Below, in pieces: positions 29,455 to 39,488 of a DNA stretch of 64,000 nucleotides. Below the pieces are notes generated by a model. The model was not told the DNA's origin. It made no database searches and saw nothing but the letters and a program-made list of their open reading frames with translations. This DNA is from Pseudoxanthomonas sp. J31 (lineage in GTDB: Bacteria; Pseudomonadota; Gammaproteobacteria; Xanthomonadales; Xanthomonadaceae): contig NZ_AZNZ01000004.1 of assembly GCF_000510725.1 (NCBI RefSeq), positions 124,001 through 188,000 of the forward strand. Direction: 5' to 3'. Both the position numbers and the translations under genes were made by a program. Position 1 is the stretch's first letter. Every line of letters starts with the position of its first letter.

Positions 29455-30804
29455 TCAGCGCCGCGCCGCCTCCTCCAGCCAGGAGCCGCTCCGCGCCGGC
29501 GGCAACGCCAGCAACTCGCGGCGCAGCTCGATCCGGCCGGCCGGGGACTGCCGCCGCAGCACCTCGGCCAGCTGCGCGCGCTGCGCCCCGTCCATGCCGC
29601 GCAGGACCTGCAGCAGCCGCGCGCGTTCCTCCTCCGGCACGTAGCCCAGCCACGGCTGCAGCCGCGGCCAGTCGTTGCCCAGCTCCGGGCCGAACAGCCA
29701 GCCGCGGCGTTCCATGCCGTCCAGCGCGGCGAAGCGTTGCCGCAGCCGCTGCTGCTCGTCCGGCGGCAGGGACAGGAAGCGCGCGCCGGCCTCGCGCAGC
29801 CGCGCCTGCTCGTGCGCTGGCAGCCCGGTCCAGGCCTGCTGCGGCGGCGGCCCGCCTTCCGGCGCGGTCGGCGCCTGCACCGGCGCCAGCCCGTCCTCCT
29901 CGCGCTCGATCCGCGACTCCGGCGCACCGGCGGCATACCAGGCCAGCAGCGCCAGGTCCGCGACCACCGGGTCGGCCGGCAGTTCCTCCAGCGGCCGCGG
30001 CATCGGCTCGGCCGGCACCGCCGGCGGCCCGGGATCCGGCAGCGGTTCGACCAGGATCGGGCCGGGATCGTGCACCCGCAGGTCATCCACCGCGGGCCCG
30101 CCGTCGGCGTCCGCGGCCGGCGGCAACGGCGATCCCGGCTGTCGCCACCACCACAGCGCGGCACCGGCCAGCAGGGCCAGCAGCACGAGCAGCAGCGCCG
30201 GCCACCACCGCGACCGACGCCGGGCACGCCGCGGCGCCGGGCGCTCGGGCGACGCGGCGGCCGGGGCCTCCGGGCTGCCCGCGCCGGCGAGCGCGGTCTG
30301 GCGCAGGGCGGCGATGCGCTCCAGCCGGCTCTCCGGCAGTTCGCGCGCGGCGTGCTGGATGGCCTGGGCCAGGCGGTGCCAGGCGGCCACGTCCACCTCG
30401 CCGGCGGCATCGCGCGGGCAGGCCGCGGCCAGGCGCTCGCGATAGGTCTCCAGCGGGATGCCCAGCGCGTCGGCGGCCGGCTCCTCGTCCAGGCCGCCGG
30501 CCAGGCGCAGCAGCAGGGCGCGGCGGTCGGCCGGGGCCGGGCCGGCCAGCACCTCCAGTTCACCCGGCCAGTGGCCGGGGCCGGCTTCCAGCGGGCAGGT
30601 CGCCAGCAAGCGCCAGAAGCGGGCGGGCCACTCGGCCATCGGCAACTGCCCGGCCTCGGCCTTAAACGTGCGGCTGGCACCGGCCAGGGCGTGGTCGGCC
30701 GCGTCCGGGTCACCGCCCTGCAGCCACAGGAACACCCATGCGCGGCGTTCGCTGCCCCGGAGAAAGGCGGCCAGCGCCGGCGGTACGTCGGTGTGGGGGT
30801 GCAA
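29455..30804 (-). CDS. Sigma-factor-like N-terminus, one membrane helix, and DUF3106 domain
   Basis: A 449-residue protein. Residues about 6-71 resemble ECF sigma region 2 (SERRAWVFLWLQGGDPDAAD then FWRLLATCP), and about 85-131 resemble region 4 (ADRRALLLRLAGGLDEEPAA, then the helix-turn-helix-like ALGIPLETYRERLAAAC). A basic stretch and one hydrophobic helix (about 199-221) follow, then a Pro-rich linker and a C-terminal DUF3106 domain (about 326-441). The layout predicts a cytoplasmic sigma-like part and a periplasmic sensor-like part. TTG at 30804 is my choice; an ATG at 30861 would add 19 unrelated residues. It converges with the DUF3667 gene. The sigma resemblance is by eye only. Confidence 0.72.
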   Translation of the reverse strand: MHPHTDVPPALAAFLRGSERRAWVFLWLQGGDPDAADHALAGASRTFKAEAGQLPMAEWPARFWRLLATCPLEAGPGHWPGELEVLAGPAPADRRALLLRLAGGLDEEPAADALGIPLETYRERLAAACPRDAAGEVDVAAWHRLAQAIQHAARELPESRLERIAALRQTALAGAGSPEAPAAASPERPAPRRARRRSRWWPALLLVLLALLAGAALWWWRQPGSPLPPAADADGGPAVDDLRVHDPGPILVEPLPDPGPPAVPAEPMPRPLEELPADPVVADLALLAWYAAGAPESRIEREEDGLAPVQAPTAPEGGPPPQQAWTGLPAHEQARLREAGARFLSLPPDEQQRLRQRFAALDGMERRGWLFGPELGNDWPRLQPWLGYVPEEERARLLQVLRGMDGAQRAQLAEVLRRQSPAGRIELRRELLALPPARSGSWLEEAARR

Positions 30805-31249
30805 TTCTGATCCCGTGGAGCGTCGACAGGCCCGCGATGATATGCGCCCCGGCCGCGCCATGGCGCCTTGACGGATGCCCGATCAGGCGCTCCCCCCAGT
30901 GTTTATGCGGCCTGCGCCGGATCGGTTGTGCACAGCGCAAGCGCGCACAGGCTTGCGTGTCAAGGCGATATGACGCACCGCAAACCTTCACCTTTGTTCC
31001 ACGGCCAAACCCATGATTTACAAGCACTTTTTCAGATGGCGTTTTTTTGACCAACCTGAGCGAGTGCCCGTTCTGGCCGCATTTGCGGCGTGAAGCCAGA
31101 GCCTCATGCACAAGGTTATCCACAGCTCGTGTGGATAACGGCGTTTCCCCTGTCAGGGCGGTGAGTTACGTAGCCTTTAGAAAGGTAACGCTAGCAATCC
31201 GCCGCAGGGCAGCAAACCGGGACCCGGCCCGGCCGCTTAGACTTCCGCC
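30805..31249. other. Gene-free region upstream of priA
   Basis: About 445 bp, clearly more AT-rich than the rest, between two divergent genes. It contains runs such as CACTTTTTCAG and GGCGTTTTTTTGACC, an inverted pair of DnaA boxes, and an imperfect dyad near the priA start (31165-31189: GTTAC ... CCTTTAGAAAGG ... GTAAC). I see no convincing small gene in it. Confidence 0.7.
31116..31138. promoter_or_regulatory. Inverted pair of consensus DnaA boxes
   Basis: TTATCCACA at 31116-31124 and its exact reverse complement TGTGGATAA at 31130-31138 are separated by GCTCG. Both are perfect matches to the DnaA box. They lie 112 bp before the priA ATG. Confidence 0.75.
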
Positions 31250-33475
31250 ATGTCCCTCCCCGCTCCCACGGCAGACTGCCTCCGGGTCGCCTTGCCGGTA
31301 CCCCTGCCGCGCCTGTTCGACTACCTGCCCCCGGCGGGAACGGTCGCCGGCGCCGGCGACGTGGGCCGGCGGGTACGGGTGCCGTTCGGCCAGCGCGAGC
31401 TGGTCGGGGTGGTGGCCGCGGTCGGGCCGGCCGAGGTCGGCGACGGCCTGCGCCAGGCCCTGGCCGTGCTCGACCCCGAGCCGCTGCTGCAGGGCGAGTT
31501 ACTGGACTCCCTGCGCTGGCTGGCGCGCTACACCCATGCCCCGCTGGGGGAGGTCCTGGCCACCGCCCTGCCCAGCGCGCTGCGCAGCGGCGAGCCGCTG
31601 CCGGACACCCATGCCTGGGCCTGGCAGCTGACCGAGGCCGGGCGCACCGCCAGTGCCGGCCTGCGCCGCGGCACCCGCCCGCAACGGCTGGCCGCCCTGC
31701 TGCAGGACGGCCCGGTGGACGAGGACCGCCTGGCACTGGAGATCGACGGCTGGCGCGAGGCCGCGCGCGGGCTGCTCAAGCGCGGCCTGGTGGAACGGGT
31801 CGCGGTACCGGCCAGCGCCATGGCCCCGGCGCCGCAGCCCGGCCCGGAGCCCAACCCCGAGCAGGCCGAGGCGATCTCCACCCTGCGGGCCGCGCGCGGC
31901 TTCAGCCCGGTGCTGCTGGAAGGCGTGACCGGCAGCGGCAAGACCGAGGTCTACCTGCACGCCATCGCCGAATGCCTGGCCCGCGGCCGCCAGGCGCTGG
32001 TGCTGGTCCCGGAAATCGGCCTGACCCCGCAGACCCTGGCCCGCTTCCGCGCCCGCCTGGGCGTGCCGGTGCACGCGCTGCACTCGGGCCTGGCCGATGG
32101 CGAGCGCGCGCGGGTATGGGCGGCGGCCTGGCGCGGCGAGGCGCGGGTGATCGTCGGCACCCGCTCGGCGGTGTTCACCCCGCTGCCGGAGGCCGGGCTG
32201 ATCGTGGTCGACGAGGAACACGACGGCAGCTACAAGCAGCAGGACGGTATCCGCTACCACGCCCGCGACTTCGCCCTGGTGCGCGGCAAGGCACTGGACG
32301 TGCCGGTGCTGCTGGGCAGCGCCACGCCCTCGCTGGAAACCCTGCACAACGCCTGCGCCGGCCGCTACGGCTACCTGCGCCTGCGCCGCCGCGCCGGCGA
32401 TGCGCGCCCGCCGGCCGTGCGCATCCTCGACGTGCGCAAGCGCCCGCTGCAGGCCGGGCTGGCGCCGGAGACCCTGCAGATGGTCGAGGCCGCGCTCAAG
32501 GACGGCGGCCAGGTGCTGGTATTCAAGAACCGTCGCGGCTACGCCCCGGTGCTGCTGTGCCACGACTGCGGCTGGAGCGCGCACTGCCCGCGCTGCAGTA
32601 CCGAGGTGCAGTCCACGCCAATGACCGTGCACGCCGGCGGCGGGCGCCTGGTCTGCCACCACTGCGGCCACCGCCAGTCGCGCGCGCTGGCCTGCCCGGA
32701 CTGCGCCAGCCTGGCGCTGCAGCCGCAGGGCGTGGGCACCGAGCGCCTGGAGGAGCTGCTGGCCGAACGCTTCGCCGGCTGGCCGGTGCTGCGCATCGAC
32801 CGCGGCACCACCGCGCGCCGCGACGGCCTGCAGAAGCTGCTGGCCGAACTGGGCGACAAGCCCGGCATCCTGGTCGGCACCCAGATCCTGGCCAAGGGCC
32901 ACGACCTGCCCAACCTCACCCGGGTGGTGGTGGTCGGCGTGGACGAGGGCCTGTTCTCCTCCGACTTCCGCGGCGGCGAGAAGCTGGCCCAGCTGCTGGT
33001 GCAGGTCGCCGGCCGCGCGGGCCGTGCGCGCAAGCCCGGCGAGGTGTGGTGGCAGACCCACCACCCCGACCATCCGCTGCTGCACGCGCTGATCAACGGC
33101 GGCTACGAATCCTTCGCCGCGGCCGAGCTGGTCCAGCGCGAGGCCGCGGCGTTCCCGCCCTATGCGCACCTGGCGATGCTGCGCGCCGAGGCCGGCCAGG
33201 TCGAGGCCGCCAGCGCGTTCCTGCGCGCGGCGCGGCACGTGCTGGAGGACGCCGCGTTCGCCGGCGGCAAGGCCCCGGAGGTCGAGCTGCACGGTCCGAT
33301 CACCGCGCCGATGGCGCGCCGCGCCGGCCATTACCGCATGCAGCTGCTGGTGTCCTCGGCGCGGCGCGGCGCCCTGCATGCCTGCCTGGATGCCGCGCTG
33401 CCGGCGCTGTATGCGCTGCCGGAAGCGCGTCGCGCACGCTGGTCGCTGGACGTGGACCCGGTGGACCTGTACTGA
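31250..33475 (+). CDS. priA: Primosomal replication protein N' (PriA helicase)
   Basis: Superfamily 2 DNA helicase that reloads the replisome at stalled forks. The 741 residues show the N-terminal 3'-DNA-binding domain, Walker A GVTGSGKTEVYL, the DEEH box VVDEEHDGSYKQ, and SATPSLET. A zinc-binding insertion follows with cysteines in pairs (CHDCGWSAHCPRC, later CHHCGHRQ and CPDC). The second helicase lobe includes GTQILAKGHD and QVAGRAGRA. ATG at 31250 agrees with the family start. Upstream DnaA boxes may link its expression to replication state. Confidence 0.96.
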   Translation: MSLPAPTADCLRVALPVPLPRLFDYLPPAGTVAGAGDVGRRVRVPFGQRELVGVVAAVGPAEVGDGLRQALAVLDPEPLLQGELLDSLRWLARYTHAPLGEVLATALPSALRSGEPLPDTHAWAWQLTEAGRTASAGLRRGTRPQRLAALLQDGPVDEDRLALEIDGWREAARGLLKRGLVERVAVPASAMAPAPQPGPEPNPEQAEAISTLRAARGFSPVLLEGVTGSGKTEVYLHAIAECLARGRQALVLVPEIGLTPQTLARFRARLGVPVHALHSGLADGERARVWAAAWRGEARVIVGTRSAVFTPLPEAGLIVVDEEHDGSYKQQDGIRYHARDFALVRGKALDVPVLLGSATPSLETLHNACAGRYGYLRLRRRAGDARPPAVRILDVRKRPLQAGLAPETLQMVEAALKDGGQVLVFKNRRGYAPVLLCHDCGWSAHCPRCSTEVQSTPMTVHAGGGRLVCHHCGHRQSRALACPDCASLALQPQGVGTERLEELLAERFAGWPVLRIDRGTTARRDGLQKLLAELGDKPGILVGTQILAKGHDLPNLTRVVVVGVDEGLFSSDFRGGEKLAQLLVQVAGRAGRARKPGEVWWQTHHPDHPLLHALINGGYESFAAAELVQREAAAFPPYAHLAMLRAEAGQVEAASAFLRAARHVLEDAAFAGGKAPEVELHGPITAPMARRAGHYRMQLLVSSARRGALHACLDAALPALYALPEARRARWSLDVDPVDLY

Positions 33476-33488
33476 GCGCGGCGCCGGC

Positions 33489-34241
33489 TCAGCCGGCCTT
33501 CTTCCGGGCCGGGGCCCGGCGGCGGGGCTTGTCGCGCACCCACAGGGTCTTGCCCTCCTCGCGCATCTCGAACAGGCCGGTGGCCTTCACCAGGTCCGAG
33601 AGCTTGCGGTAGCCGTAGTTGCGCGGGTCGAACGAGGCCTGGTTGCCGATCTGGCTGCCGACCACGTCCAGCCGGGTCCAGCCGTCGTCGCCACTGCCGG
33701 CATCCACCGCGCTGCGCAGCATCTGCACCAGGCGCGCGTCGTTGCGCAGTTCCTGCGGGTCCTTCGGCGCGGTGGTGCTGGCCTGGCCGTTGTCGGCGGC
33801 CGGCGTGCCCAGGGCCTCGACGTAGGTGAACTTTGAGCAGGCGTTGACGAAGGGCATCGGCGTCTTCTTCTCGCCGAAGCCGTAGACCTTCATGCCGTCG
33901 GTCAGCAGGCGCATCACCAGCGGGGTGAAGTCGGCATCGCTGGAGACGATGGCGAAGCCGTCGAGGTTGCGCGCGTACAGCAGGTCCATGGCGTCGATCA
34001 CCATGGCCATGTCCGAGGCGTTCTTGCCGCTGGAATAGGCGAACTGCTGGATCGGCCGGATCGCGTACTCGTGCAGCACCGCTTCCCAGCTTTTGAGGTT
34101 GGGGCTCTTCCAGTTGCCGTAGGCGCGGCGCACGTTGGCCACGCCGTGGCGCGCCACCTCGGCCAGGACCAGGTCGATCTTCGAGGCCGGCGCGTTGTCG
34201 GCGTCGATCAGCAGGGCAATGCGTTTTTCCGGTTCGGCCAT
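33489..34241 (-). CDS. NYN-domain (LabA/DUF88-like) protein with OST-HTH/LOTUS-like C-terminus
   Basis: A 250-residue protein. Residues about 5-145 form a PIN-like NYN domain with the acidic metal site: ALLIDADNAPASKI, then SGKNASDMAMVIDAMDLL and IVSSDADFTPLV. Residues about 175-235 look like an OST-HTH/LOTUS module (LVGSQIGNQASFDPRNYGYRKLSDLV-type text), followed by a basic tail (RRRAPARKKAG). Such proteins are predicted ribonucleases or RNA-binding factors. ATG at 34241 is used. It converges with priA. Confidence 0.87.
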   Translation of the reverse strand: MAEPEKRIALLIDADNAPASKIDLVLAEVARHGVANVRRAYGNWKSPNLKSWEAVLHEYAIRPIQQFAYSSGKNASDMAMVIDAMDLLYARNLDGFAIVSSDADFTPLVMRLLTDGMKVYGFGEKKTPMPFVNACSKFTYVEALGTPAADNGQASTTAPKDPQELRNDARLVQMLRSAVDAGSGDDGWTRLDVVGSQIGNQASFDPRNYGYRKLSDLVKATGLFEMREEGKTLWVRDKPRRRAPARKKAG

Positions 34242-34330
34242 GGCGACGCCTCGATGTGGACCGGCGGCAGTCTGGCACAGGGGGGATCGCCGCGCCGCCA
34301 ACGCGGCGCCCGCCGTGCCATCATCCGCCC

Positions 34331-35641
34331 ATGGCCGCGACCCGCGAACTCACCCCCGCCCGGCGCCTGCGCAGCATCTTCAGCGGCTCGGTCGGCAACC
34401 TGGTGGAGTGGTACGACTGGTACGTCTACGCGGCGTTCTCGCTGTACTTCGCCGAGGTGTTCTTCCCCGGCGGCGACCGCACCAGCCAGCTGCTGAAGAC
34501 CGCGGCGATCTTCGCGGTCGGCTTCCTGATGCGGCCGCTGGGCGGCTGGCTGCTGGGACGCTACGCCGACCGCCACGGGCGCAAGGCCGCGCTGCTGCTT
34601 TCGGTATGGATGATGTGCAGCGGCTCGCTGCTGATCGCGCTGACCCCCGGCTACGCCAGCATCGGCATCGCCGCGCCGGTGCTGCTGGTGCTGGCGCGGC
34701 TGCTTCAGGGCCTTTCGGTCGGCGGCGAGTATGGCACCTCGGCCACCTACCTCAGCGAGATGGCCAGCCGCGAGCACCGCGGCTTCTGGTCCAGCTTCCA
34801 GTACGTGACCCTGGTGCTGGGCCACCTGCTGGCACTGGGCGTGCTGCTTTCCCTGCAGCAGCTGCTCGACGCGGAGCAGCTGCGCGCCTGGGGCTGGCGC
34901 ATCCCGTTCGCGATCGGTGCCCTGGCCGCGCTGGCGGCGCTATGGCTGCGGCGGACCATGCTCGAGACCGAGTCGTTCGTGCGCAGCGAGGCCGACGGCT
35001 CGCCGGCGCACCAGCGCCGCCAGGGCACGCTGCGCCTGCTGCTGCGGCACCCGCGTGCGCTGCTGAGCGTGGTCGGCCTGACCATGGGCGGCACCCTGGC
35101 CTTCTATACGTACACGACCTACGTGCACAAGTTCCTGGTCAACAGCGCCGGGCTTTCCAGCGAGAGCGCGGCGCGGGTCAACGCCGGCACGCTGTTCGCG
35201 TACATGCTGCTGCAGCCGCTGGTGGGCGCGCTGTCCGACCGCATCGGCCGGCGCCCGGTGCTGATCGCCTTCGGCGTGCTCGGCACCCTGCTCACCGTGC
35301 CGATCCTCGACCGCCTGCAGACGGTGCAGACCGCCGGCGAGGCGTTCTGGCTGGTACTGCTGGCGCTGGCGGTGGTCAGCGGCTACACCGCGATCAATGC
35401 GGTGGTGAAGGCCGAGCTGTTCCCGGTGGAGGTCCGCGCCCTGGGCGTGGGCCTGCCCTACGCGCTGACCGTGGCGATCTTCGGCGGCAGCGCCGAATAC
35501 ATCGCCCTGTGGTTCAAGCAGCACGGCATCGAGCGCGGCTTCTACTGGTACGTCACCGCCTGCATTGCATGCTCGCTGCTGGTGTACCTGTGGATGCCCG
35601 ATACCCGGCGGCATTCGCGCATCGACCAGGATCCCGCCTGA
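34331..35641 (+). CDS. MFS transporter, metabolite:H+ symporter family (KgtP/ShiA-like)
   Basis: A 436-residue inner-membrane protein with about twelve helices. The first helix carries NLVEWYDWYVYAAFS, and the loop GRYADRHGRKAAL is the MHS signature; a second copy appears as LSDRIGRRPVL. Family members bring in alpha-ketoglutarate, shikimate, proline/betaine or related compounds with protons. The text cannot tell which. ATG at 34331 starts directly before the conserved N-terminus. It is followed 23 bases later by NADH dehydrogenase. Confidence 0.88.
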   Translation: MAATRELTPARRLRSIFSGSVGNLVEWYDWYVYAAFSLYFAEVFFPGGDRTSQLLKTAAIFAVGFLMRPLGGWLLGRYADRHGRKAALLLSVWMMCSGSLLIALTPGYASIGIAAPVLLVLARLLQGLSVGGEYGTSATYLSEMASREHRGFWSSFQYVTLVLGHLLALGVLLSLQQLLDAEQLRAWGWRIPFAIGALAALAALWLRRTMLETESFVRSEADGSPAHQRRQGTLRLLLRHPRALLSVVGLTMGGTLAFYTYTTYVHKFLVNSAGLSSESAARVNAGTLFAYMLLQPLVGALSDRIGRRPVLIAFGVLGTLLTVPILDRLQTVQTAGEAFWLVLLALAVVSGYTAINAVVKAELFPVEVRALGVGLPYALTVAIFGGSAEYIALWFKQHGIERGFYWYVTACIACSLLVYLWMPDTRRHSRIDQDPA

Positions 35642-35664
35642 CGGCCCACCCCACCGGAGCCCCC

Positions 35665-36957
35665 ATGAGCGCAGCCCCTCCCGATCGCCCCCATCTGGTC
35701 GTGATCGGAGGCGGCTTCGCCGGGCTCTGGGCCACCCGCGCGCTGGCCCGGGCGCCGCTGCGCATCACCCTGGTCGACCGCAGCAACCACCACCTGTTCC
35801 AGCCGCTGCTGTACCAGGTGGCGACGGCGGGACTCTCGGCACCGGATATCGCCGCGCCGCTGCGCCATATCCTGCGCCGCCAGCGCAACGTGGAGATCCG
35901 CCTGGCCGAGGCCAACGCGATCGATCCGCAGGCGCGCTGCGTCGCCCTCGCCGATGGAACCCGGTTGCAATACGACTACCTGCTGCTGGCCACCGGCGCG
36001 ACCCACGCCTACTTCGGCAACGAACAGTGGGCCAGGCACGCGCCGGGCCTGAAGTCGCTGGACGATGCGCTGGAACTGCGGCGCAAGCTGCTGCTGGCGT
36101 TCGAGCGCGCCGAGGCCTGCGACGATCCGGCCGAGCGCGCGGCCTGGCTGGAATTCGCCATCGTCGGCGGAGGGCCGACCGGGGTGGAGCTGGCCGGCAC
36201 CCTGGCCGAGATCGCGCGCCATACCCTGCGCGACCAGTTCCGCAACATCGATCCGGCCAGCGCGCGCGTGCGCCTGATCGAGGCCGGACCGCGCGTGCTC
36301 GCCTCTTTCCCCGAGGCGCTTTCGCAGAAGGCGCGGCGCCAGCTGGAGAAGCTGGGCGTGGAAGTCAGCACCGGCGTGCCGGTGACCGGTATCGACGCCG
36401 GCGGCTACCGGCTGGGCGACACCTACGTGCGTTCACGCACCATCGTCTGGGCCGCCGGCGTGGCCGCTTCGCCGCTGGCGCGCTCGCTGGGCGTGCCGCT
36501 GGATCGCGCCGGGCGCGTGCCGGTCGGGCCGGACCTGTCGGTACCGGGCCATCCGGAGATCTTCGTGGCCGGCGACCTGGCCGCGGTGAAACAGGCCGAC
36601 GGTTCGCCGGTACCGGGCGTGGCGCCGGCGGCCAAGCAGATGGGCCGGCATGTCGCCCGCGCGATCCAGGCGCGGCTGCAGGGCGTGCCCGCGCGGCCGT
36701 TCCGCTACCGCGACTTCGGCAACCTGGCCACGATCGGGCGCATGGCCGCGGTAGTCGACATCCACGGCCTGCGGCTGTCGGGCGTGCTGGCCTGGTGGTT
36801 CTGGCTGGCCGCGCACGTGTTCTTCCTGATCGGCTTCCGCAACCGCCTGGTGGTGCTGCTCAACTGGGCCTGGGCCTACTGGAGCCACCAGCGCGCGGCG
36901 CGGATCATCCTCGGCCGCGAGCCTGGCGGCGAACCCGGCGCGCCACCGCCGCCGTAG
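35665..36957 (+). CDS. ndh: Type II NADH dehydrogenase (NDH-2)
   Basis: Single-subunit, non-pumping NADH:quinone oxidoreductase at the inner membrane. The 430 residues have the FAD motif VIGGGFAGLWATR near the N-terminus, the NADH motif FAIVGGGPTGVELAG near 165, and the second FAD site FVAGDLAAV. The C-terminal part (WWFWLAAHVFFLIGF and following) is hydrophobic and would attach the enzyme to the membrane. A GGAG site lies just before the ATG at 35665. It converges with the TRIC channel gene. Confidence 0.93.
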   Translation: MSAAPPDRPHLVVIGGGFAGLWATRALARAPLRITLVDRSNHHLFQPLLYQVATAGLSAPDIAAPLRHILRRQRNVEIRLAEANAIDPQARCVALADGTRLQYDYLLLATGATHAYFGNEQWARHAPGLKSLDDALELRRKLLLAFERAEACDDPAERAAWLEFAIVGGGPTGVELAGTLAEIARHTLRDQFRNIDPASARVRLIEAGPRVLASFPEALSQKARRQLEKLGVEVSTGVPVTGIDAGGYRLGDTYVRSRTIVWAAGVAASPLARSLGVPLDRAGRVPVGPDLSVPGHPEIFVAGDLAAVKQADGSPVPGVAPAAKQMGRHVARAIQARLQGVPARPFRYRDFGNLATIGRMAAVVDIHGLRLSGVLAWWFWLAAHVFFLIGFRNRLVVLLNWAWAYWSHQRAARIILGREPGGEPGAPPPP

Positions 36958-36966
36958 CGTTCCTCC

Positions 36967-37590
36967 TCAGCCGCGGTCGTCGGGCAGGTGCGCCGCCGGC
37001 AGATGCCAGCCGTGGCGGATGGCCATGTAGCGCAGGCCGAAGCAGACCAGCGCGCCCACCGCCATCGCCGGCGTACGCGGCAGGTCGAACACATCGGCCA
37101 GCGCGACCACGCCGCCGCCGGCCAGGGCCGCCACCGCGTACAGCTCGGCCTTGAGCACCACCGGGATGCGCGCCACCAGCACGTCGCGGGCCACGCCGCC
37201 GCCGATGCCGCTGAGCATGCCCAGCAGGGTCGCGGCAAATGGCGAGAGCCCGTAGTCCAGTGCCTTGCTGGTACCCAGCACCGCGAACAGGGCCAGGCCG
37301 GCGCCATCGAACACCTGCACCGGGTTGCGCATGCGCTCGATGGCCTGGTGGCGGTAGAACGTCACCACGCCGGCAAGCATCGCCACGGCCAGGTAGCGCC
37401 AGTCGGCCAGCGCCGCCGGTGGCTGTGCGCCAATCAACACGTCGCGCGCCAGGCCGCCGGACACCGCCGCGGCGCAGGACAGCACCAGCACGCCGAACAC
37501 GTCCAGGCGGTAGCGCACCGCGAGGGTGCCGCCGCTGAGGGCGAACACGAAGGTGCCGAGCAGGTCGAACAGCAGCAGGAGCAGGCTCAC
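36967..37590 (-). CDS. Trimeric intracellular cation (TRIC) channel family protein
   Basis: A 207-residue membrane protein with about seven helices made of two internal repeats. Each repeat carries the family motif: SGGLARDVLIG in the first and GGGVARDVLVA in the second. Known bacterial TRIC channels conduct potassium. GTG at 37590 is the start; an ATG is lacking and this codon lies at the edge of the first helix. It converges with ndh. Confidence 0.9.
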   Translation of the reverse strand: MSLLLLLFDLLGTFVFALSGGTLAVRYRLDVFGVLVLSCAAAVSGGLARDVLIGAQPPAALADWRYLAVAMLAGVVTFYRHQAIERMRNPVQVFDGAGLALFAVLGTSKALDYGLSPFAATLLGMLSGIGGGVARDVLVARIPVVLKAELYAVAALAGGGVVALADVFDLPRTPAMAVGALVCFGLRYMAIRHGWHLPAAHLPDDRG

Positions 37591-37660
37591 GGCGTGTCAG
37601 GTCCCGGGATCCAGGGGAAGCATCGCAGCGGCCGGCGGCGGTGTCATGCCGGCGCCGCGC

Positions 37661-37691
37661 AAACAAAACGGCCCGGGGAAACCCGGGCCGT
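37661..37691 (-). terminator. Rho-independent terminator of rpoH
   Basis: Perfect 10-bp stem ACGGCCCGGG / CCCGGGCCGT with a GAAA-type loop; read leftward it is followed by TTTTGTTTG. It lies 25 bases past the rpoH stop. Confidence 0.88.
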
Positions 37692-37716
37692 CGGCGTGGC
37701 GCGCTGGTTGGCGGCT

Positions 37717-38595
<879 letters not shown>

Positions 38596-38620
38596 GGCAG
38601 GCATCTTAGCAATCGGGGGG

Positions 38621-38648
38621 TTGGACTGCTAACGCCGGGACTGGTTCC
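38621..38648 (-). promoter_or_regulatory. Predicted sigma-E (ECF) promoter of rpoH
   Basis: On the minus strand GGAAC (38648-38644) and TCCAA (38625-38621) are separated by 18 bases. This is the spacing of the RpoE consensus. Transcription would begin around 38613, about 18 bases before the ATG. Confidence 0.6.
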
Positions 38649-38774
38649 CCAGCATTGCGGTGGTGGAACGATTCCGTTCAGCGAATCGCAAGGAAAACAG
38701 GCACTTGGACGAGCCGGGAAGCATGCCCCAGACTCCGCCACGGGGCCGTGAGTTCCCCGGATGCGACCCCGGTC

Positions 38775-39484
<710 letters not shown>

Positions 39485-39488
<4 letters not shown>

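Noticed and set aside
31042-31049. Terminator at the GTTTTTTT run
   Set aside because: No GC-rich stem precedes the T-run on either strand.
30710-31123. A 137-codon minus-strand frame across the gene-free region upstream of the sigma-like gene
   Set aside because: It reads through the start of the sigma-like gene in another frame, lacks a ribosome binding site and has no recognisable pattern.
31116-31138. Chromosomal origin (oriC) at the DnaA boxes
   Set aside because: Only two boxes, no DUE-like AT tract of adequate length and no dnaA, dnaN, rpmH or gyrB nearby.
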